Shown: positions 20,672-31,888, counted from the first letter of the stretch. The stretch: 64,000 nt of DNA from Gentiana macrophylla (GCA_026214975.1 CM047806.1:51973947-52037946), one strand, 5' to 3'. A program made the numbers and translations. The notes: a model not told the origin generated them from the letters alone.

Positions 20672-23600
20672 GGACCCTGGTGTGGAATTGTCAAGGCCTG
20701 GGGGGGTCCTTGGCAGTTACCCAGCTTGAGGAGATGTGTAGGCTCCACTCCCCAGATATCGTGTTTTTAAGTGAAACCAAAAACAAAAAACCCTTTATAA
20801 GGAAGGTCTGTCAAAAGCTCAAGTTTCATGATTTTTGTGCTTATGATCCCATTGGTCTTGCTGGAGGATTAGCTCTTTTTTGGCAGCAAGGTATAACAAT
20901 TAAATGTGTCAATACTACACACTGCTCTATTGAAGTCAATATTTATGACCATATTCACAATATCTCCTGGTGGTTTGTAGGAGTTTATGTTAATCCTACC
21001 CCTTCTTTTAGAAGGGATTGTTTTGCTTTTCTTTCTGACAGGATGAAGCTTTGGGGAGACTATTTTGTTCTAGCAGGAGACTTTAATGCCCTGTTATCCT
21101 CAAAGGAAAAATATGGTGGTTCTATTAGACCCAAAAGCTCCTATGTTGACTTCAGAAGTTTTGTCTCTGGCAACTCCCTTTGTGACCTGGGCTTCCAAGG
21201 ACAATTTTGGACCTGGAGAAGAACTGTGGAGGGTCTGCCAACTGTTTTTGAAAGGTTAGACAGATTTCTATCTTCCACTCATTGGAGGAACCTCTTTTAC
21301 AGAGCCACTTGCACTCACATTTTCTCTTATGCTTCTGACCATTGTATTCTCCTAGGGGATACTAATCCCTTACCTGTCAGACACCATAAATCTTTTGTCT
21401 TTGATCAGAGATGGGTGGGTATGGAGGGTCTGTTAGATGCTATCCAGGCAGGATGGTCCCCAACTTGTGCAGGCTCCAGAATGTACAAATTTATGAACAA
21501 AATTAAAGCTGTAAGAGTCAGTATCCTAAAATGGAGAGGAGGTAGAGTGTTTAATGCTGCACACAGAATTAGAGACCTCAAAAGTAAATTGGAAATGGCT
21601 GTCATGTCTAAGGGAAGCTCAGATCAAATTAACAAAATTCATTCTGACCTCACTGAGGCTCAGAAGCAGGAAGAACTTTTCTGGGCGCAAAAATCTAGAG
21701 TTAGTTGGCTGAAATTTGGGGATAAGAACACTAGGTTCTTTCATGCATCTGTTTCTAACAGGAGAAAGAAAAACTTTATTTCTATGCTAAAGAAGGCAAA
21801 CACTGATGATTGGTGCTTCTCCTTTAATGAGATCTCTAATGAATTTGTTGCTTACTATTCCTTTTTATTTACCTCCTCAGGTACTATGGCCAGTATGGAT
21901 AGTATTTTTGCCAATTGGGAACCTAAAATCTCTGGTGATATTAATCATAGGCTAATGCATCCTATCACTGAAAAAGAAGTCAAAGCAGCCCTTTTTGGAA
22001 TGAAGTCTCATGCTGCCCCTGGCCCAGACGGTATGACTCCTCTTTTTTACAAAACCTACTATAATGTCATCAAAAAGGATCTGTTGTCCATGATTCAAGG
22101 TTTTTTTGCATCTGGTAACATGTTGAAGGAAATGAATCATACTTGCATTACTTTAATCCCAAAGCATGCTGCTGCCTCTGATGTTACTCATTTCAGACCT
22201 ATAAGCCTTTGTAACGTCTCCTATAGGATCCTTGCCAAGGTGCTAGCCAACAGAATGAAAAAAGTCCTTTCCCCTTGTATCAGCCTTAATCAGTCTGCTT
22301 TTTCTGCTGGGAGATACATAACTGATAACTTCATCCTTGCCCATGAAATCCTTAATCATATGACCCATGCTAAGACTAGACACCAGAAATGCTTAGCCTT
22401 GAAACTTGATATGGCAAAAGCCTTTGATAGAGTTGAATGGCCTTTCATCAGATTAATTATGGAGAAGATGGGGTTTTGTAAGGATTGGATTGACAGAATT
22501 ATGGCTTGTATGTCTACTACTTCTTTTTCTTTTGCCATCAATGGTGTCAGAACTGGCTTTGTGAAACCCTCTAGAGGACTTAGGCAAGGGGATCCTCTCT
22601 CCCCTTATTTATTCCTTATTTGCGCTGAGGGCCTATCTTTTCTCCTCAATCAAGCTGAGAAGGGAGGTCTCATACAAGGGATCAAAATGGCTAGGTCTTG
22701 TCCAACCATTTCACATCTTTTTTTTGCTGATGATAGCCTAATTATCTGTGAGGCGGATGAGGTTATGGCATCCAACCTGGCTCGGATTCTTGACCTGTAC
22801 CAATCCTGCTCTGGTCAGCTGGTCAACTTTCAAAAATCTGGGATCTTTTTTAGCAATAAGGTTGAGGACAGTCTCAAGACTTCCATTCTCAGGCACTTTA
22901 GTGGGGTTTCCATTCAACCTCACACCAAGTACCTTGGTCTCCCACTTTTAATTGGCAGATCGAAAAAAGAGACCTTTGCTTATATTAAAGGAAAAGTCTC
23001 TGCAAGACTGTCCTCTTGGAAAAATAACTTACTAAATCAAGGGGGGAAGGAGATCATGTTAAAATCAGTCATTACCATGCTTACTTGTTATCCAATGTCA
23101 GTGTTTAAGTTGCCTAAAGGATTGTGTAATGAGATTTCTGCTCTCATGGCGGATTTTTGGTGGAAGAATGATGGTAACTCATCCAAAGGCATTCACTGGA
23201 TTAGATGGAAGGAACTCTGCTTAACTAAAAATTTGGGGGGCCTAGGATTTAGGGACATTGAGGCATTAAACTATGCCTATGTTGCTAGACAGATTTGGAG
23301 AATCCTTGTTAACCCTAATCTCCTAGTCTCACGGGTTCTTAAAGCAAAATACTACCCTAACTCGTCTATCTTGGATGCCTCCAAATGCTGTTTAAGTTCT
23401 TATTTCTGGAAGAGTGTCATGACAGTGCTCCCTCTTTTCAAAGAGGGGTGCTATTGGACTATTGGCAATGGACAGGATACTAAAATCTGGACTGATAGAT
23501 GGCTCCCTGATAGCCCTAATGGAAGACCCTTAACACCTGTTAGGGAGGCCTGTGATGTTTTCTGGGTGAGCGATCTAATCGATAATAAAAGCTGGGATGA

Positions 23601-24852
23601 ACCCAAGATCAAAAATGTCTTTTGGCCAGTGGATGCACATCAAATTTTGGCCCTCCCTATAAGCAAGTGTAATCTTAGGGATAAGGTTTTTTGGAAGCCT
23701 TCTCCTAATGGCATTTTCTCTCTTAAGTCCGCCTATTTTCACTTCTTTGATAGACTTAACAGTCATCCTCAGAAAGACAACAAGAATTCAGATGCCTCTC
23801 CTTCCAATCCCTCAGGAGTCTTTGATAACTATTGGAAGAAAATTTGGTCTTTAGAGATACCAAACAAAATCAAACATTTCTTCTGGAAATGCCTTAAGAA
23901 TGCTCTACCTTGTAAGACCAACTTGTCAAACAGGCTTCACTCTTATGCCATCTCTCCTGTCTGTCCTGTCTGTGCTAACTCTCCTGAAAATGTTGAGCAC
24001 ATTCTAATTATGTGTCCTAAGGCTAAAGAGATTTGGGCTTCCTCCTCGCTCTTCTGGGAGCATTTTCATGACAGTTCCTTTATCCTTGTTGATTGGTGGG
24101 CATTTATCACACAAGACAAGGACTTTAATGTTCACAAAGAAAAAATTTGCAAGACTCTGGTTCTGTTTTGGCAAATATGGAAAGCTCGTAACGAGTTGGT
24201 CTTTAATAAAAATTATTTGGATCCAAAAATGGTAGTCACAATTGCAGCTAAAGAGTTCAATGATTATAAAAATGCGAATACCTGTGCATTGGATGGCTCT
24301 TATATGCCTGCTAATAATCATGATTCAACTTCTAATTCAAGCACTAATTTTTCTGATTTTTCTCAGCAGGATTTCATCTTGCAAACGGATGCAGCCTGGA
24401 AATGTCACTCTGAACCAGCGGGTGGCGGTGTGGCTGTCTTTGACAAAAATTACAATCTTGTGGAAGTTTGGGGAAGATCTTTTTGCAGTATTGACTCTCC
24501 TCTGAGATCGGAAGCTGAAGTTGTAAGATGGGCGCTCCAATTAGCGAAGGAAAAAGGGTGGAATAGCCTGCTGCTTAAATCAGACTCCCAGATCCTTTGC
24601 AAATTAATTGATGAGAAGATGGCTTCTGACCCAGGCATCAATGTCATCATCAGAGACATTCAAGTGCTCATGAGAACTTTCCACTGGTGTAGGATAGTTC
24701 ATATCAGTAGAAAATTGAATGTAATTAGCCATAATACTGCTGCTTTTGCAAAAAAGCTTTCTAATCCAGCCTTGTGGACTGGATCTTTTCCAGTTTGGAT
24801 TTCTTCTTTGGTACGCATCGAAGAAGAAGCTAGACGGTCTTCATCTGTGTAA
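20650..24852 (+). CDS. LINE ORF2 protein (endonuclease, reverse transcriptase, RNase H)
   Basis: 1400-residue polyprotein that nicks the target and reverse-transcribes the LINE RNA. The AP-type endonuclease has WNCQGLGG (12-19), LSETKNK (catalytic Glu 42), VLAGDFNALLSS and YASDHCILL. The reverse transcriptase has HAAPGPDGMTPLFYKTYY, FRPISLCNVSYRILAKVLAN, LDMAKAFDRVEW, SRGLRQGDPLSPYLFLI and FADDSLII (FADD at 692-695, catalytic). A zf-RVT region has FWKCLKNALPCKTNLSNRL and CPVCANSPENVEHILIMCP. A C-terminal RNase H has LQTDAAWKCHSEPAGGG (Asp 1247), SEAEVVRWAL and LLLKSDSQILCKL. Met 7 at 20668 gives the usual ORF2 start MRTLVWNCQGLGG and overlaps the ORF1 stop as ATGA. No disruption was found. 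Confidence 0.96.
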   Translation: MAPTPSMRTLVWNCQGLGGSLAVTQLEEMCRLHSPDIVFLSETKNKKPFIRKVCQKLKFHDFCAYDPIGLAGGLALFWQQGITIKCVNTTHCSIEVNIYDHIHNISWWFVGVYVNPTPSFRRDCFAFLSDRMKLWGDYFVLAGDFNALLSSKEKYGGSIRPKSSYVDFRSFVSGNSLCDLGFQGQFWTWRRTVEGLPTVFERLDRFLSSTHWRNLFYRATCTHIFSYASDHCILLGDTNPLPVRHHKSFVFDQRWVGMEGLLDAIQAGWSPTCAGSRMYKFMNKIKAVRVSILKWRGGRVFNAAHRIRDLKSKLEMAVMSKGSSDQINKIHSDLTEAQKQEELFWAQKSRVSWLKFGDKNTRFFHASVSNRRKKNFISMLKKANTDDWCFSFNEISNEFVAYYSFLFTSSGTMASMDSIFANWEPKISGDINHRLMHPITEKEVKAALFGMKSHAAPGPDGMTPLFYKTYYNVIKKDLLSMIQGFFASGNMLKEMNHTCITLIPKHAAASDVTHFRPISLCNVSYRILAKVLANRMKKVLSPCISLNQSAFSAGRYITDNFILAHEILNHMTHAKTRHQKCLALKLDMAKAFDRVEWPFIRLIMEKMGFCKDWIDRIMACMSTTSFSFAINGVRTGFVKPSRGLRQGDPLSPYLFLICAEGLSFLLNQAEKGGLIQGIKMARSCPTISHLFFADDSLIICEADEVMASNLARILDLYQSCSGQLVNFQKSGIFFSNKVEDSLKTSILRHFSGVSIQPHTKYLGLPLLIGRSKKETFAYIKGKVSARLSSWKNNLLNQGGKEIMLKSVITMLTCYPMSVFKLPKGLCNEISALMADFWWKNDGNSSKGIHWIRWKELCLTKNLGGLGFRDIEALNYAYVARQIWRILVNPNLLVSRVLKAKYYPNSSILDASKCCLSSYFWKSVMTVLPLFKEGCYWTIGNGQDTKIWTDRWLPDSPNGRPLTPVREACDVFWVSDLIDNKSWDEPKIKNVFWPVDAHQILALPISKCNLRDKVFWKPSPNGIFSLKSAYFHFFDRLNSHPQKDNKNSDASPSNPSGVFDNYWKKIWSLEIPNKIKHFFWKCLKNALPCKTNLSNRLHSYAISPVCPVCANSPENVEHILIMCPKAKEIWASSSLFWEHFHDSSFILVDWWAFITQDKDFNVHKEKICKTLVLFWQIWKARNELVFNKNYLDPKMVVTIAAKEFNDYKNANTCALDGSYMPANNHDSTSNSSTNFSDFSQQDFILQTDAAWKCHSEPAGGGVAVFDKNYNLVEVWGRSFCSIDSPLRSEAEVVRWALQLAKEKGWNSLLLKSDSQILCKLIDEKMASDPGINVIIRDIQVLMRTFHWCRIVHISRKLNVISHNTAAFAKKLSNPALWTGSFPVWISSLVRIEEEARRSSSV

Positions 24853-24883
24853 TGTTTATTCCTTTAATGAATTTTACGTTTCC

Positions 24884-24922
<39 letters not shown>

Positions 24923-24925
<3 letters not shown>

Positions 24926-24939
24926 CGACATAATTGATG
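24923..24939. repeat. Target-site duplication, right of LINE
   Basis: AAGCGACATAATTGATG directly after the poly(A) run. The first A residues are ambiguous with the tail. Confidence 0.93.
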
Positions 24940-26851
24940 TAATAGCATAATAAATATATATGTCACTTTATGTCTTGGATTTTATCTAATGAAAAATAAA
25001 CAAGTAATAAATTTATAAATCCGGTATACCCCAAGTGTAGGGATCGTAGCATAGTGATTAATACCGGAGTCGATCTTAGGGAATCGGGGTATCTAGTTCG
25101 TATTAAGTTTCCTAAGTTTGATACCATTATTATTAAAGCCTAAAATAACAAAACGAAAAGATAAACTGGACAGAGGATTGTCAGTCCAAAGCCAGGGAAG
25201 ATCGTTGCGACATAACTAAACTATAAACGAGAAAAACAATAAAACTCACAAAAGCATGATAATGACTATAGCGATTAAACACAGAACAAGCAATGATCCA
25301 CCATCCCACAACCCTTAATTTCCTCTCTAGATTATCTTATGATGATTTAACTAAACTTGTGATACACCTAACAAAGGTATGAATTCCCAATCTCTTAGGT
25401 AATTCGTCTATCAATCTTTTATCTTTCGATCTTAAAAATTAACACTTTCAATTCAAAGGTGTGAGATTTATTCAATCTAGCAACCTAGATATTCAACCTA
25501 ATCAACTCTCGTTACTTATAGGTTAAAGATCCAATCTTTCCTATGGTGATCTAGGTTTACACCGACTCTCGTCACATAGTAAACATCAATAGCAAAACAT
25601 CTCTCGATATAAATTTGCATAACACATAATCATAGAAAAGAAACAACTTTAATTAAAACTCACAAAATCATCCAAAGGGAGAAATAAAAACGCTGCAGAA
25701 AAGTTTCACATGCTTGCCCCAAGTTTGATCAGCTTCCAGCCATCCTCATGATCCGGAAGGAAAACGAAACAAAATAAATAAAACAACTAATCTAACCTCT
25801 CGGTCGACCAAGCACTACGAGGCTTGGCCGACCGAGCACAACTCGGCTTCGAATTTAGGGTTTTTCAATTTCTTTGTAATGTGTATATGATGATATTAGG
25901 GTTGAGAATGCGGTTGCTTTTATAGAAAACTAGGTCGGTCATCTTGATGTCGGCCGTGGGCGCCCGTCTGAAGGGTGAACGCCGTGCTGGATTGCTTGGA
26001 TTTCTTGAGTCGGGCCGAGCCGGATCGACGCCCGTCCTATATGTTTTGGGCGCTGCTCACCAAATATCCATCAATCCACGAATCCATTGGCTCTTCCCGG
26101 CGCGCCATCCATGTAGTTGGATGCCGATCCATGCTTTGACGGAGATAAGCGCGCGTTTAGTTCTTCAAAGCTTCCTTATCTTCACTCCAAGTTCAATATG
26201 CATCTTTCTCTCCACTTAATCTTGAGTTGGACATCCTTTAAGCTCATTCATTGCCATGCAAATGCACCTACAAGTTGATAGAAAAGTGCAAAGTGTAAAA
26301 CCATACAAAAATCACCAATAAAACCACGTAATTAGCTCGAATTTGCACTTAAATACTTTTAAAACTCATTTGCTCAATAATTCGATTAAACCCTTAATTT
26401 CTATGCGAATTATACGAATATGGAGAGAATTGTTACAAAATATAACGATATAAATCATATAAAATCACCCTTAACACTTTAACATGATAATGAAGTGATG
26501 TCTTGATCAAAATCATTTGACACACTTATTCAATTGATCTCGTAAAATGACAAACACAAAGTTAGATAAAATACTTGTAAAACAAATTATGTCACATGTA
26601 GAAGTTGATAAAAATAAAGACATTGTGACACACACAAAATATTGATCAAACACTTAATATCACATGATATCAAAAGATATTTAGTCACATATAAAATATA
26701 AGAAAACTTAAGCTTGAAGTGGCTTGATAATTTTCAAACATATGTCACTTAAAGATATGAAACATTTAGTAACATACTTAATTGTAGAGTAATTATGAGA
26801 CATATCTAAAATAAATATATTTTGAAATACATCAACACAAAATACTCAACA
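24940..26851. other. Repeat-like DNA without recognised gene
   Basis: From 25018 it reads CCGGTATACCCCAAGTGTAG and continues with a GGAGTCGATCTTAGGGAATC block. This composition is often seen in non-coding parts of large plant retroelements, but no LTR pair or coding domain could be placed. A hairpin-forming GGTCGACCAAG...CTTGGCCGACC lies at 25801-25833. The rest to 26851 is AT-rich with repeated GTCACA/TGACAC words. The small plus-strand frame at 25944-26219 has no recognisable domain. Confidence 0.35.
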
Positions 26852-27177
26852 GAAATTGAATTCATAAACAGAAATTTGCAGAAAACTCGAAAGAAAGAAC
26901 GAAGAAGATGAAGAACATTTCTAACTATGAATGAGGTGGGAAATTTTTTATTCATTGCTTTCATGAGAATTGTTACAATTGTGTACTGTCAAACCGTAAT
27001 TGAGCTTATATATTAGCTCTTCTAGTCCCTAATCAACCGTTTAGACGGTTATAACAACCTAAACTACTCTTAACAGAACTAACTGCTTGCCCCATGTAGG
27101 TGTTCGACGAAAAGTTTGAATGAACTCTGTTTTCTACTTTTGCAAAACAGCTACTGATTCACCTTATGACTTCAACA
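26852..27177 (-). repeat. LTR of miniature copia element, copy 2 (solo, 5'-clipped)
   Basis: Matches 547-876 but lacks the first few bases (it begins GAAATTGAATTC) and has no RNase H segment beside it. It ends TTCAACA and is followed by TAGTTGGATGAC, the same flank as the third copy. Confidence 0.85.
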
Positions 27178-27616
27178 TAGTTGGATGACATTGAATCTTT
27201 TAGATCATTGTATGGTTTAACCCGAGTCTTTTTAATTTCCGTCTTGCTTATGCTTTTATGTGATCACGACGTAGTAGATGTAACGTATAATATTAGATGC
27301 ATTTAACGTTATACGTTCCGAACGTTTTTTTTCCAAATAAAAATTCAATATCCGAATACGAGACATTACAATACCCATATTATATGATATGTTACTCCAC
27401 TATTATGATTGCAAATAGTTATAGTATTATTCCTTTCATTTGTTAAAAAAAAATATGAAATAAAAGCCACGGACAATTAAACTTTTTATGTAAAACACGT
27501 ACTTGACCGTAGGGCAGTTTCAGAAATGTGGCATTGATAAAACATCTGTTCATACTAGTACCAGTAGTTTTTTCAACGGTGAGATTATAGTCAGACAATG
27601 ATCGCCAACTTTTTGA
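27178..27616. repeat. Segmentally duplicated flank, copy 2
   Basis: Matches 877-1325 throughout, including GGATGACATTGAATC and AGTAGTTTTTTCAACGG. It diverges after CGCCAACTTTTTGA, where the bromodomain locus begins. Confidence 0.8.
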
Positions 27617-27779
27617 AATTCAATAATTGAACGTACCATAAGCATCAAACACTTTGATAAATGAAGAATCTGCAAAGCATCCTCAAAACTCTTTTTGTCA
27701 TGCATCTCATTATTAGGATCTAGCAGCAAATTTTGAATAAAACATGAACAATTTTAATGCTTATCGTTTCCACCGACCC

Positions 27780-30640
27780 ATCCGGGACCACTGAAGGGCA
27801 TTCCATCAGTAAGGACGGATCGACCTAATTTTCATGGAAACCACTTTCCATGCAACAGGGCTAAGATTCGCTGCATATCTATTCTTCGAGCATATCCCTG
27901 TGAATCCAAGTGTAAACCGACCTGCGTTTATCAAATGAATACTTAATAATTTTACATAATGAAGAGGATGTCTACTGTGATAATTATTAGACCCAATTAA
28001 ACGGAAAATTCTTGTACACCGCATCATTGAATGAATGACACGTGTGCAAAAAGACTGACATGTTTTGTCTTTTGGTACAAGTGACGGTCTGGGGCAATAT
28101 AGGTACTCCTACACAAGAATATCTTAGTGGGGAGCCGAAAGGGAAATTCTACTACGGGGTGTCGCCGATGAGGAGATCCATTTCGATCCAATCAAAGCAC
28201 TCACACGTGGTCTAACTTTTGTGTGTTTGTGGTGACCCACATTGTATATGAGCTTGATAATGGTGTGTTTGATACTGGCGTGTCGTCTTTTGATTAGATG
28301 CAGGCGGATCTCCTCAATGAGGATACTCCGTGATAGAATTTTCCGAAAGGGAACTACTACACGGAGGAGGAAAAGGTGTTTTTAGTGGTATCACGTTGTG
28401 CGTTTTTTTTAAAAAAATTTTAGAGTGTCACACCATACCAAAAACAACCAACTGACTATGAAAAAGCTAGTCGGTTGTGACTACGATGCTAAAACAGTAA
28501 ATTACATGTGGTGTCCCTAAAGACGCCCAGAAGAAAACACAAACACACGCAAATACAAAGACAAAGAAAGAAAAAATAAGTTGAGACACAAACCGCGATT
28601 AACTGCTCTCTCCGTCTCCAGACTGAGGTGTTAGATAAATATGCATGGTTGTTGATTTGCAGAGGCTAAAAATTGGTTTTGCTTGTATGAATCAGTATCA
28701 CGCCTGTTTTCATCCACCGACCGGAATAACTTTCTTTCCGAACTTCATATCTGCTCTCAATATTTTAGCTAAGAAACATGAAAAGTAAACAAACATCAAG
28801 TTGTGGAGGTAAGAATTATTAGCGTATATTATTAGCCATAATGAAGGAATTTGCAAAAGATTCATTTGTTTAACCTGGAAATTCACTATTCCATTGATTA
28901 ACCCAGCCAATCAGAATAGTTGCGGGACCTGGAATTAGCCGTGAATCCATCATTATTACGAGGCCTATGCATTGCAGGTCCTTTTTCTTACATTGTAAGG
29001 TGTATCTTCACCACTAGCAAGAGTGGCACCTGAAGAGAGCTGAGTACCAGCACGATCAACCGGAGAATTCTCAATCACTTTCTTGATTTCAGTGCGCTCA
29101 GCAGGTGAATTTTCAGTGGGTTTTTTTACGTTCTTCCTTGGTGGCCTCCCTCTTCGAACCGCCTTAGGTTCGCCATCATCACCTCCATTCCTCAAGTTTG
29201 CGAAATCTCGCTTTGCCAGCTCAGCGATAGACCGAGCCTGTAGGCCAAGTAGCAATGATAATGAAAAAATAAAAAGAGTTAAACGGCTGACGTTGGTAAA
29301 CGGCTGTACAGCACTGCGTTTGAACATATCAGGAATATATCAGCCTGCATGAATAAGAAACAAAAGCAATCACGATGAAGCCATTTAAGACACACACAGG
29401 GAACTTAGCATAGACTTGTAAACTATAAATCAAAATAACTGGTAGTTCTGACCATGCTAAAAGAATGTATCAAATGTGGAACAAATACAGCATTGGTTAA
29501 AAACAGAGTGATGAATGACAGAAAAACGAGAGGCGCATCACCTGGACCTGGTTATTGTGATTTATAATTTAGAACGAAAAATAGGTGATGAATGACACAA
29601 AAAGGAGAGGCGCCGTAGATACTACTGATGAATAAATAATTTCTCACGACTACCCAAACCTTGGGTGCAAGTTTCCCCTCAAAAGAGAAGAGTTTCAGGA
29701 TTTCACGGCGAGGTTAGGTGATAGGTAATTATAAAAGAGCAATCTATCCTATAGCTATTCCAAATCCACTGGTTCCTTTTGCCTTTCTCTATGTTCATTC
29801 AAGAGAGTATAAAAAGAAATAGCCCAATAATATCAGGGTTCCTACGGTAAAAATACAGCAAACAGAATGATTGACAACCCCATATGAAAGAAAGTCGTCT
29901 ATACGTAAAACAGACTATCAGTCATGTTTGATTATTCCAACTAAATCTTCTAAGCATATAATAAGACTTTAGGAAGAAAAACACCAATGCTAGTTGAGGG
30001 ACATTGAAAACAGAGGATTTCGAATGCAAACAGAGGATACACATTGAAAACACCAATGCTAGTTGAGGGACAAGTCAATTTCGATATTCTGGTATACGAA
30101 GTCAAAACAACAGGATAAAGCAGAGCTAGAGAGGCAGCATAAGAAGATAACTGAAAAAATAGAGTCAAAACATAACACAAAGCTAAAAGCACGAGAAATT
30201 CAGAACCAACCTCCAATTCCTCTAAGTTTGAATAGCCTCAACTATAAGTTCCAAAATCCATAGGGTGTTCAACAATTTCATGATAATCTGGAAGCTGCAC
30301 ATTAGTCGTTTAAAATTTACTACAAAGAGATAAAAAAACAAGTAACGATTGAACTCAGAATTGTTACAACAGAAACACCTCCTCAGGATCCATAGGCTCG
30401 GCAAAGACCCTTTGAGTATCTTTCCTGTCTATTTACATTCACGAAACCATTATAAGCACAAAACAAAAGGCAGTGCAGGAACAGTTGCAAATATCGAACA
30501 AGCCAAAAGGCTAAACAAATCAGTGTACTTTTGAAGTCTATGCAGAATGAAGAGCTGAAACCTTTTTGTTTCTGGCAAAGGTGTTGGGGGTCCACCTTCC
30601 AGTGGTGACCCTGTCCTCAAATAGAGTGACAAATATTACT
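27780..30640 (-). pseudogene. Bromodomain-protein gene copy 1 (BRD7/9-like), degenerate
   Basis: Exons of a plant single-bromodomain protein (the type found in SWI/SNF complexes) are visible with sound splice sites. 30529-30616 encodes GSPLEGGPPTPLPETKRFQ and HRLQK. 30379-30424 encodes KDTQRVFAEPMDPEE. About 30247-30294 encodes LPDYHEIVEHPMDFGT. Donors GTAC and GTGT and acceptors ACAG and GCAG join these in frame. 28965-29237 encodes ARSIAELAKRDFANLRNGG and VRRGRPPRKNVKKPTE. 27806-27990 encodes YAANLSPVAWKVVSMKIRS, followed by GPGWVGGN after a frameshift. The remaining bromodomain helices are missing, and frameshifts occur near 28970 and 28890. A MITE sits in an intron. The acetyl-lysine reader would not fold, so this is a pseudogene. 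Confidence 0.85.
28144..28342. mobile_element. MITE in bromodomain pseudogene, copy 1
   Basis: About 200 bp with ~38-base terminal inverted repeats, AAATTCTACTACGGGGTGTC on the left and the complement of GATACTCCGTGATAGAATTT on the right. CCGAAAGGG is present as a direct repeat on both sides (28135-28143, 28343-28351), a 9-bp duplication typical of Mutator-like MITEs. No coding capacity. Confidence 0.75.
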
Positions 30641-31165
30641 AGGGAAACAAAAGCATTAACATGAATGATCCCGTAAGCTCCAGCCTCCAAATAACATCAG
30701 TCATTGTTACTAGCATCACACCAAATCTACCGTTATGGCCTGTAGACCATCAAATCGAGTTTCGTTTCTACCGGTAGATTGAGACACGGGAAAGTTGATT
30801 CTAAGGTTCAAAATGGACTTCAAAAACTTGTTGCCTCAGTAAAAACTACCCGTAATATTTTATCCCTGTTCAAACTTCAGAGTAATATAAGGCTGTGAAA
30901 GAACCAAACCTTCTGAGTGTGTCACTTTCAACAACACTAACACTAAATACGCAGATAGAGATAAACACTTGATACAACAAGTAATATATTTATATATAAA
31001 ATGTCCTCGAGTTTCATTACATCAAAAGAAGCTCAAACATCAAAAGAAGACAACCAAAGACATCAACAGAAGTTCAGGATCAAACACTCTTCATAGTAGA
31101 AGAACAAAATAAGTAAACATAATCCATTCCATTTAACATAAATGAAAACCAGATCCTATTAACCA
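30641..31165. other. Spacer between bromodomain pseudogene and coiled-coil gene
   Basis: AT-rich. No exon could be read. The part 30990-31140 (TCCTCGAGTTTCATTACATC region) is the likely 3' flank of the coiled-coil gene and is duplicated in both orientations around 43085-43560. Confidence 0.5.
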
Positions 31166-31681
31166 CTAAACAAAGTCAATATCACTAACAAGAGCAGTAA
31201 TTTCCAGCTTGGCCTTCATATCAGGATCAGTGACATCTCCAAAGACCACTCTCCCATTCCAGTTCCAATCCCTCTTCAAAACAATCATTGCTTCCAATTC
31301 GGCTTCCCTTGTCACCTTCACCTCAGCAAATTCTCTCAAACTCATAGAAGCATTATCAATCACCTTTTGGATCTTTCTCTTAACAGATTCAATTTGACCA
31401 ACAATCTCACTGACCTCTGAAAACCGCTGACGTTCATTGAGCAACAACCCCAGCAGCATTTCCGCCTGCAGGAGATGAGGAGGATGATCGGTTACACTCA
31501 ACTCCATCATCATTTCTTCAGTCAGATGTTCAGGGTCTGGATCGGCTTGAATCACCTGCTTAGACCTCTGATGCAGCTTCAGGACCCTCCCTACTATCAG
31601 CCTACCCTTGCGGCGGATTCGGGGTGGTTCTTGTGTGGTGTCTCCACGCGGTGTGGAAAGACACACACCACACAGTTTCAT
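31166..31681 (-). CDS. Small coiled-coil protein, uncharacterised family (intact copy)
   Basis: 171-residue intronless protein. The start is the first ATG downstream of the TATA box at about 31890 (MKLCGVCLSTPRGDTTQEPP). A frame extending further upstream has no ATG. The N-terminal part is basic (RIRRKGRLIVGRVLKLHQR). The middle is acidic (QADPDPEHLTEEMMMELS). From about residue 85 a heptad-like helix has VSEIVGQIESVKRKIQKVID and REAELEAMIVLKRDW. The end reads NWNGRVVFGD, then a short acidic tail. Three broken copies are at 43569-44060, 44841-45245 and 45334-45680, and a diverged relative is at 60045-60386. No known family was recognised. It may be expressed, because promoter, start and frame are all intact. 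Confidence 0.6.
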   Translation of the reverse strand: MKLCGVCLSTPRGDTTQEPPRIRRKGRLIVGRVLKLHQRSKQVIQADPDPEHLTEEMMMELSVTDHPPHLLQAEMLLGLLLNERQRFSEVSEIVGQIESVKRKIQKVIDNASMSLREFAEVKVTREAELEAMIVLKRDWNWNGRVVFGDVTDPDMKAKLEITALVSDIDFV

Positions 31682-31888
31682 TCTATTTTTAAACTGTGTG
31701 GTTCTAATCGTTTCACCCGTCACTTCACCTCAAAATCCCTCTCCACACAAGTATTTTCCACGGATTCTCTCCACACCACGTATCTTGACCCTCTTACGGA
31801 GAAACACCTTTCTTAGCCTCTTAGGAAGAAATTCTGAAAGAAGTATATTTGAAATTGAGATCTGAAAGGAAATCGTAATTGACGATCA

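Larger units (their letters stand above)
19018..24922 (+). mobile_element. Full-length LINE (L1-clade type) with intact ORFs
   Basis: A 5.9-kb non-LTR retrotransposon with a ~195-base 5' leader, ORF1, overlapping ORF2, a short 3' UTR and a pure poly(A) tail of about 40 (24884-24922). It is flanked by a perfect 17-bp target duplication. Neither ORF is interrupted. The leader includes a tandem CTCTCTTCTTGAGAG repeat at about 19057-19094. Perfect duplications, a long uninterrupted tail and open ORFs together indicate recent insertion, so this is the youngest mobile element in the window. Confidence 0.95.

Noticed and set aside
22738..22951. Frames on both strands within LINE ORF2
   Set aside because: They are shadow frames of the intact ORF2, which has the RT motifs in its own frame.
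25944..26219. 91-codon frame on the plus strand
   Set aside because: Arg/Gly-rich composition follows a locally GC-rich patch. There are no homologous motifs, promoter or conservation.
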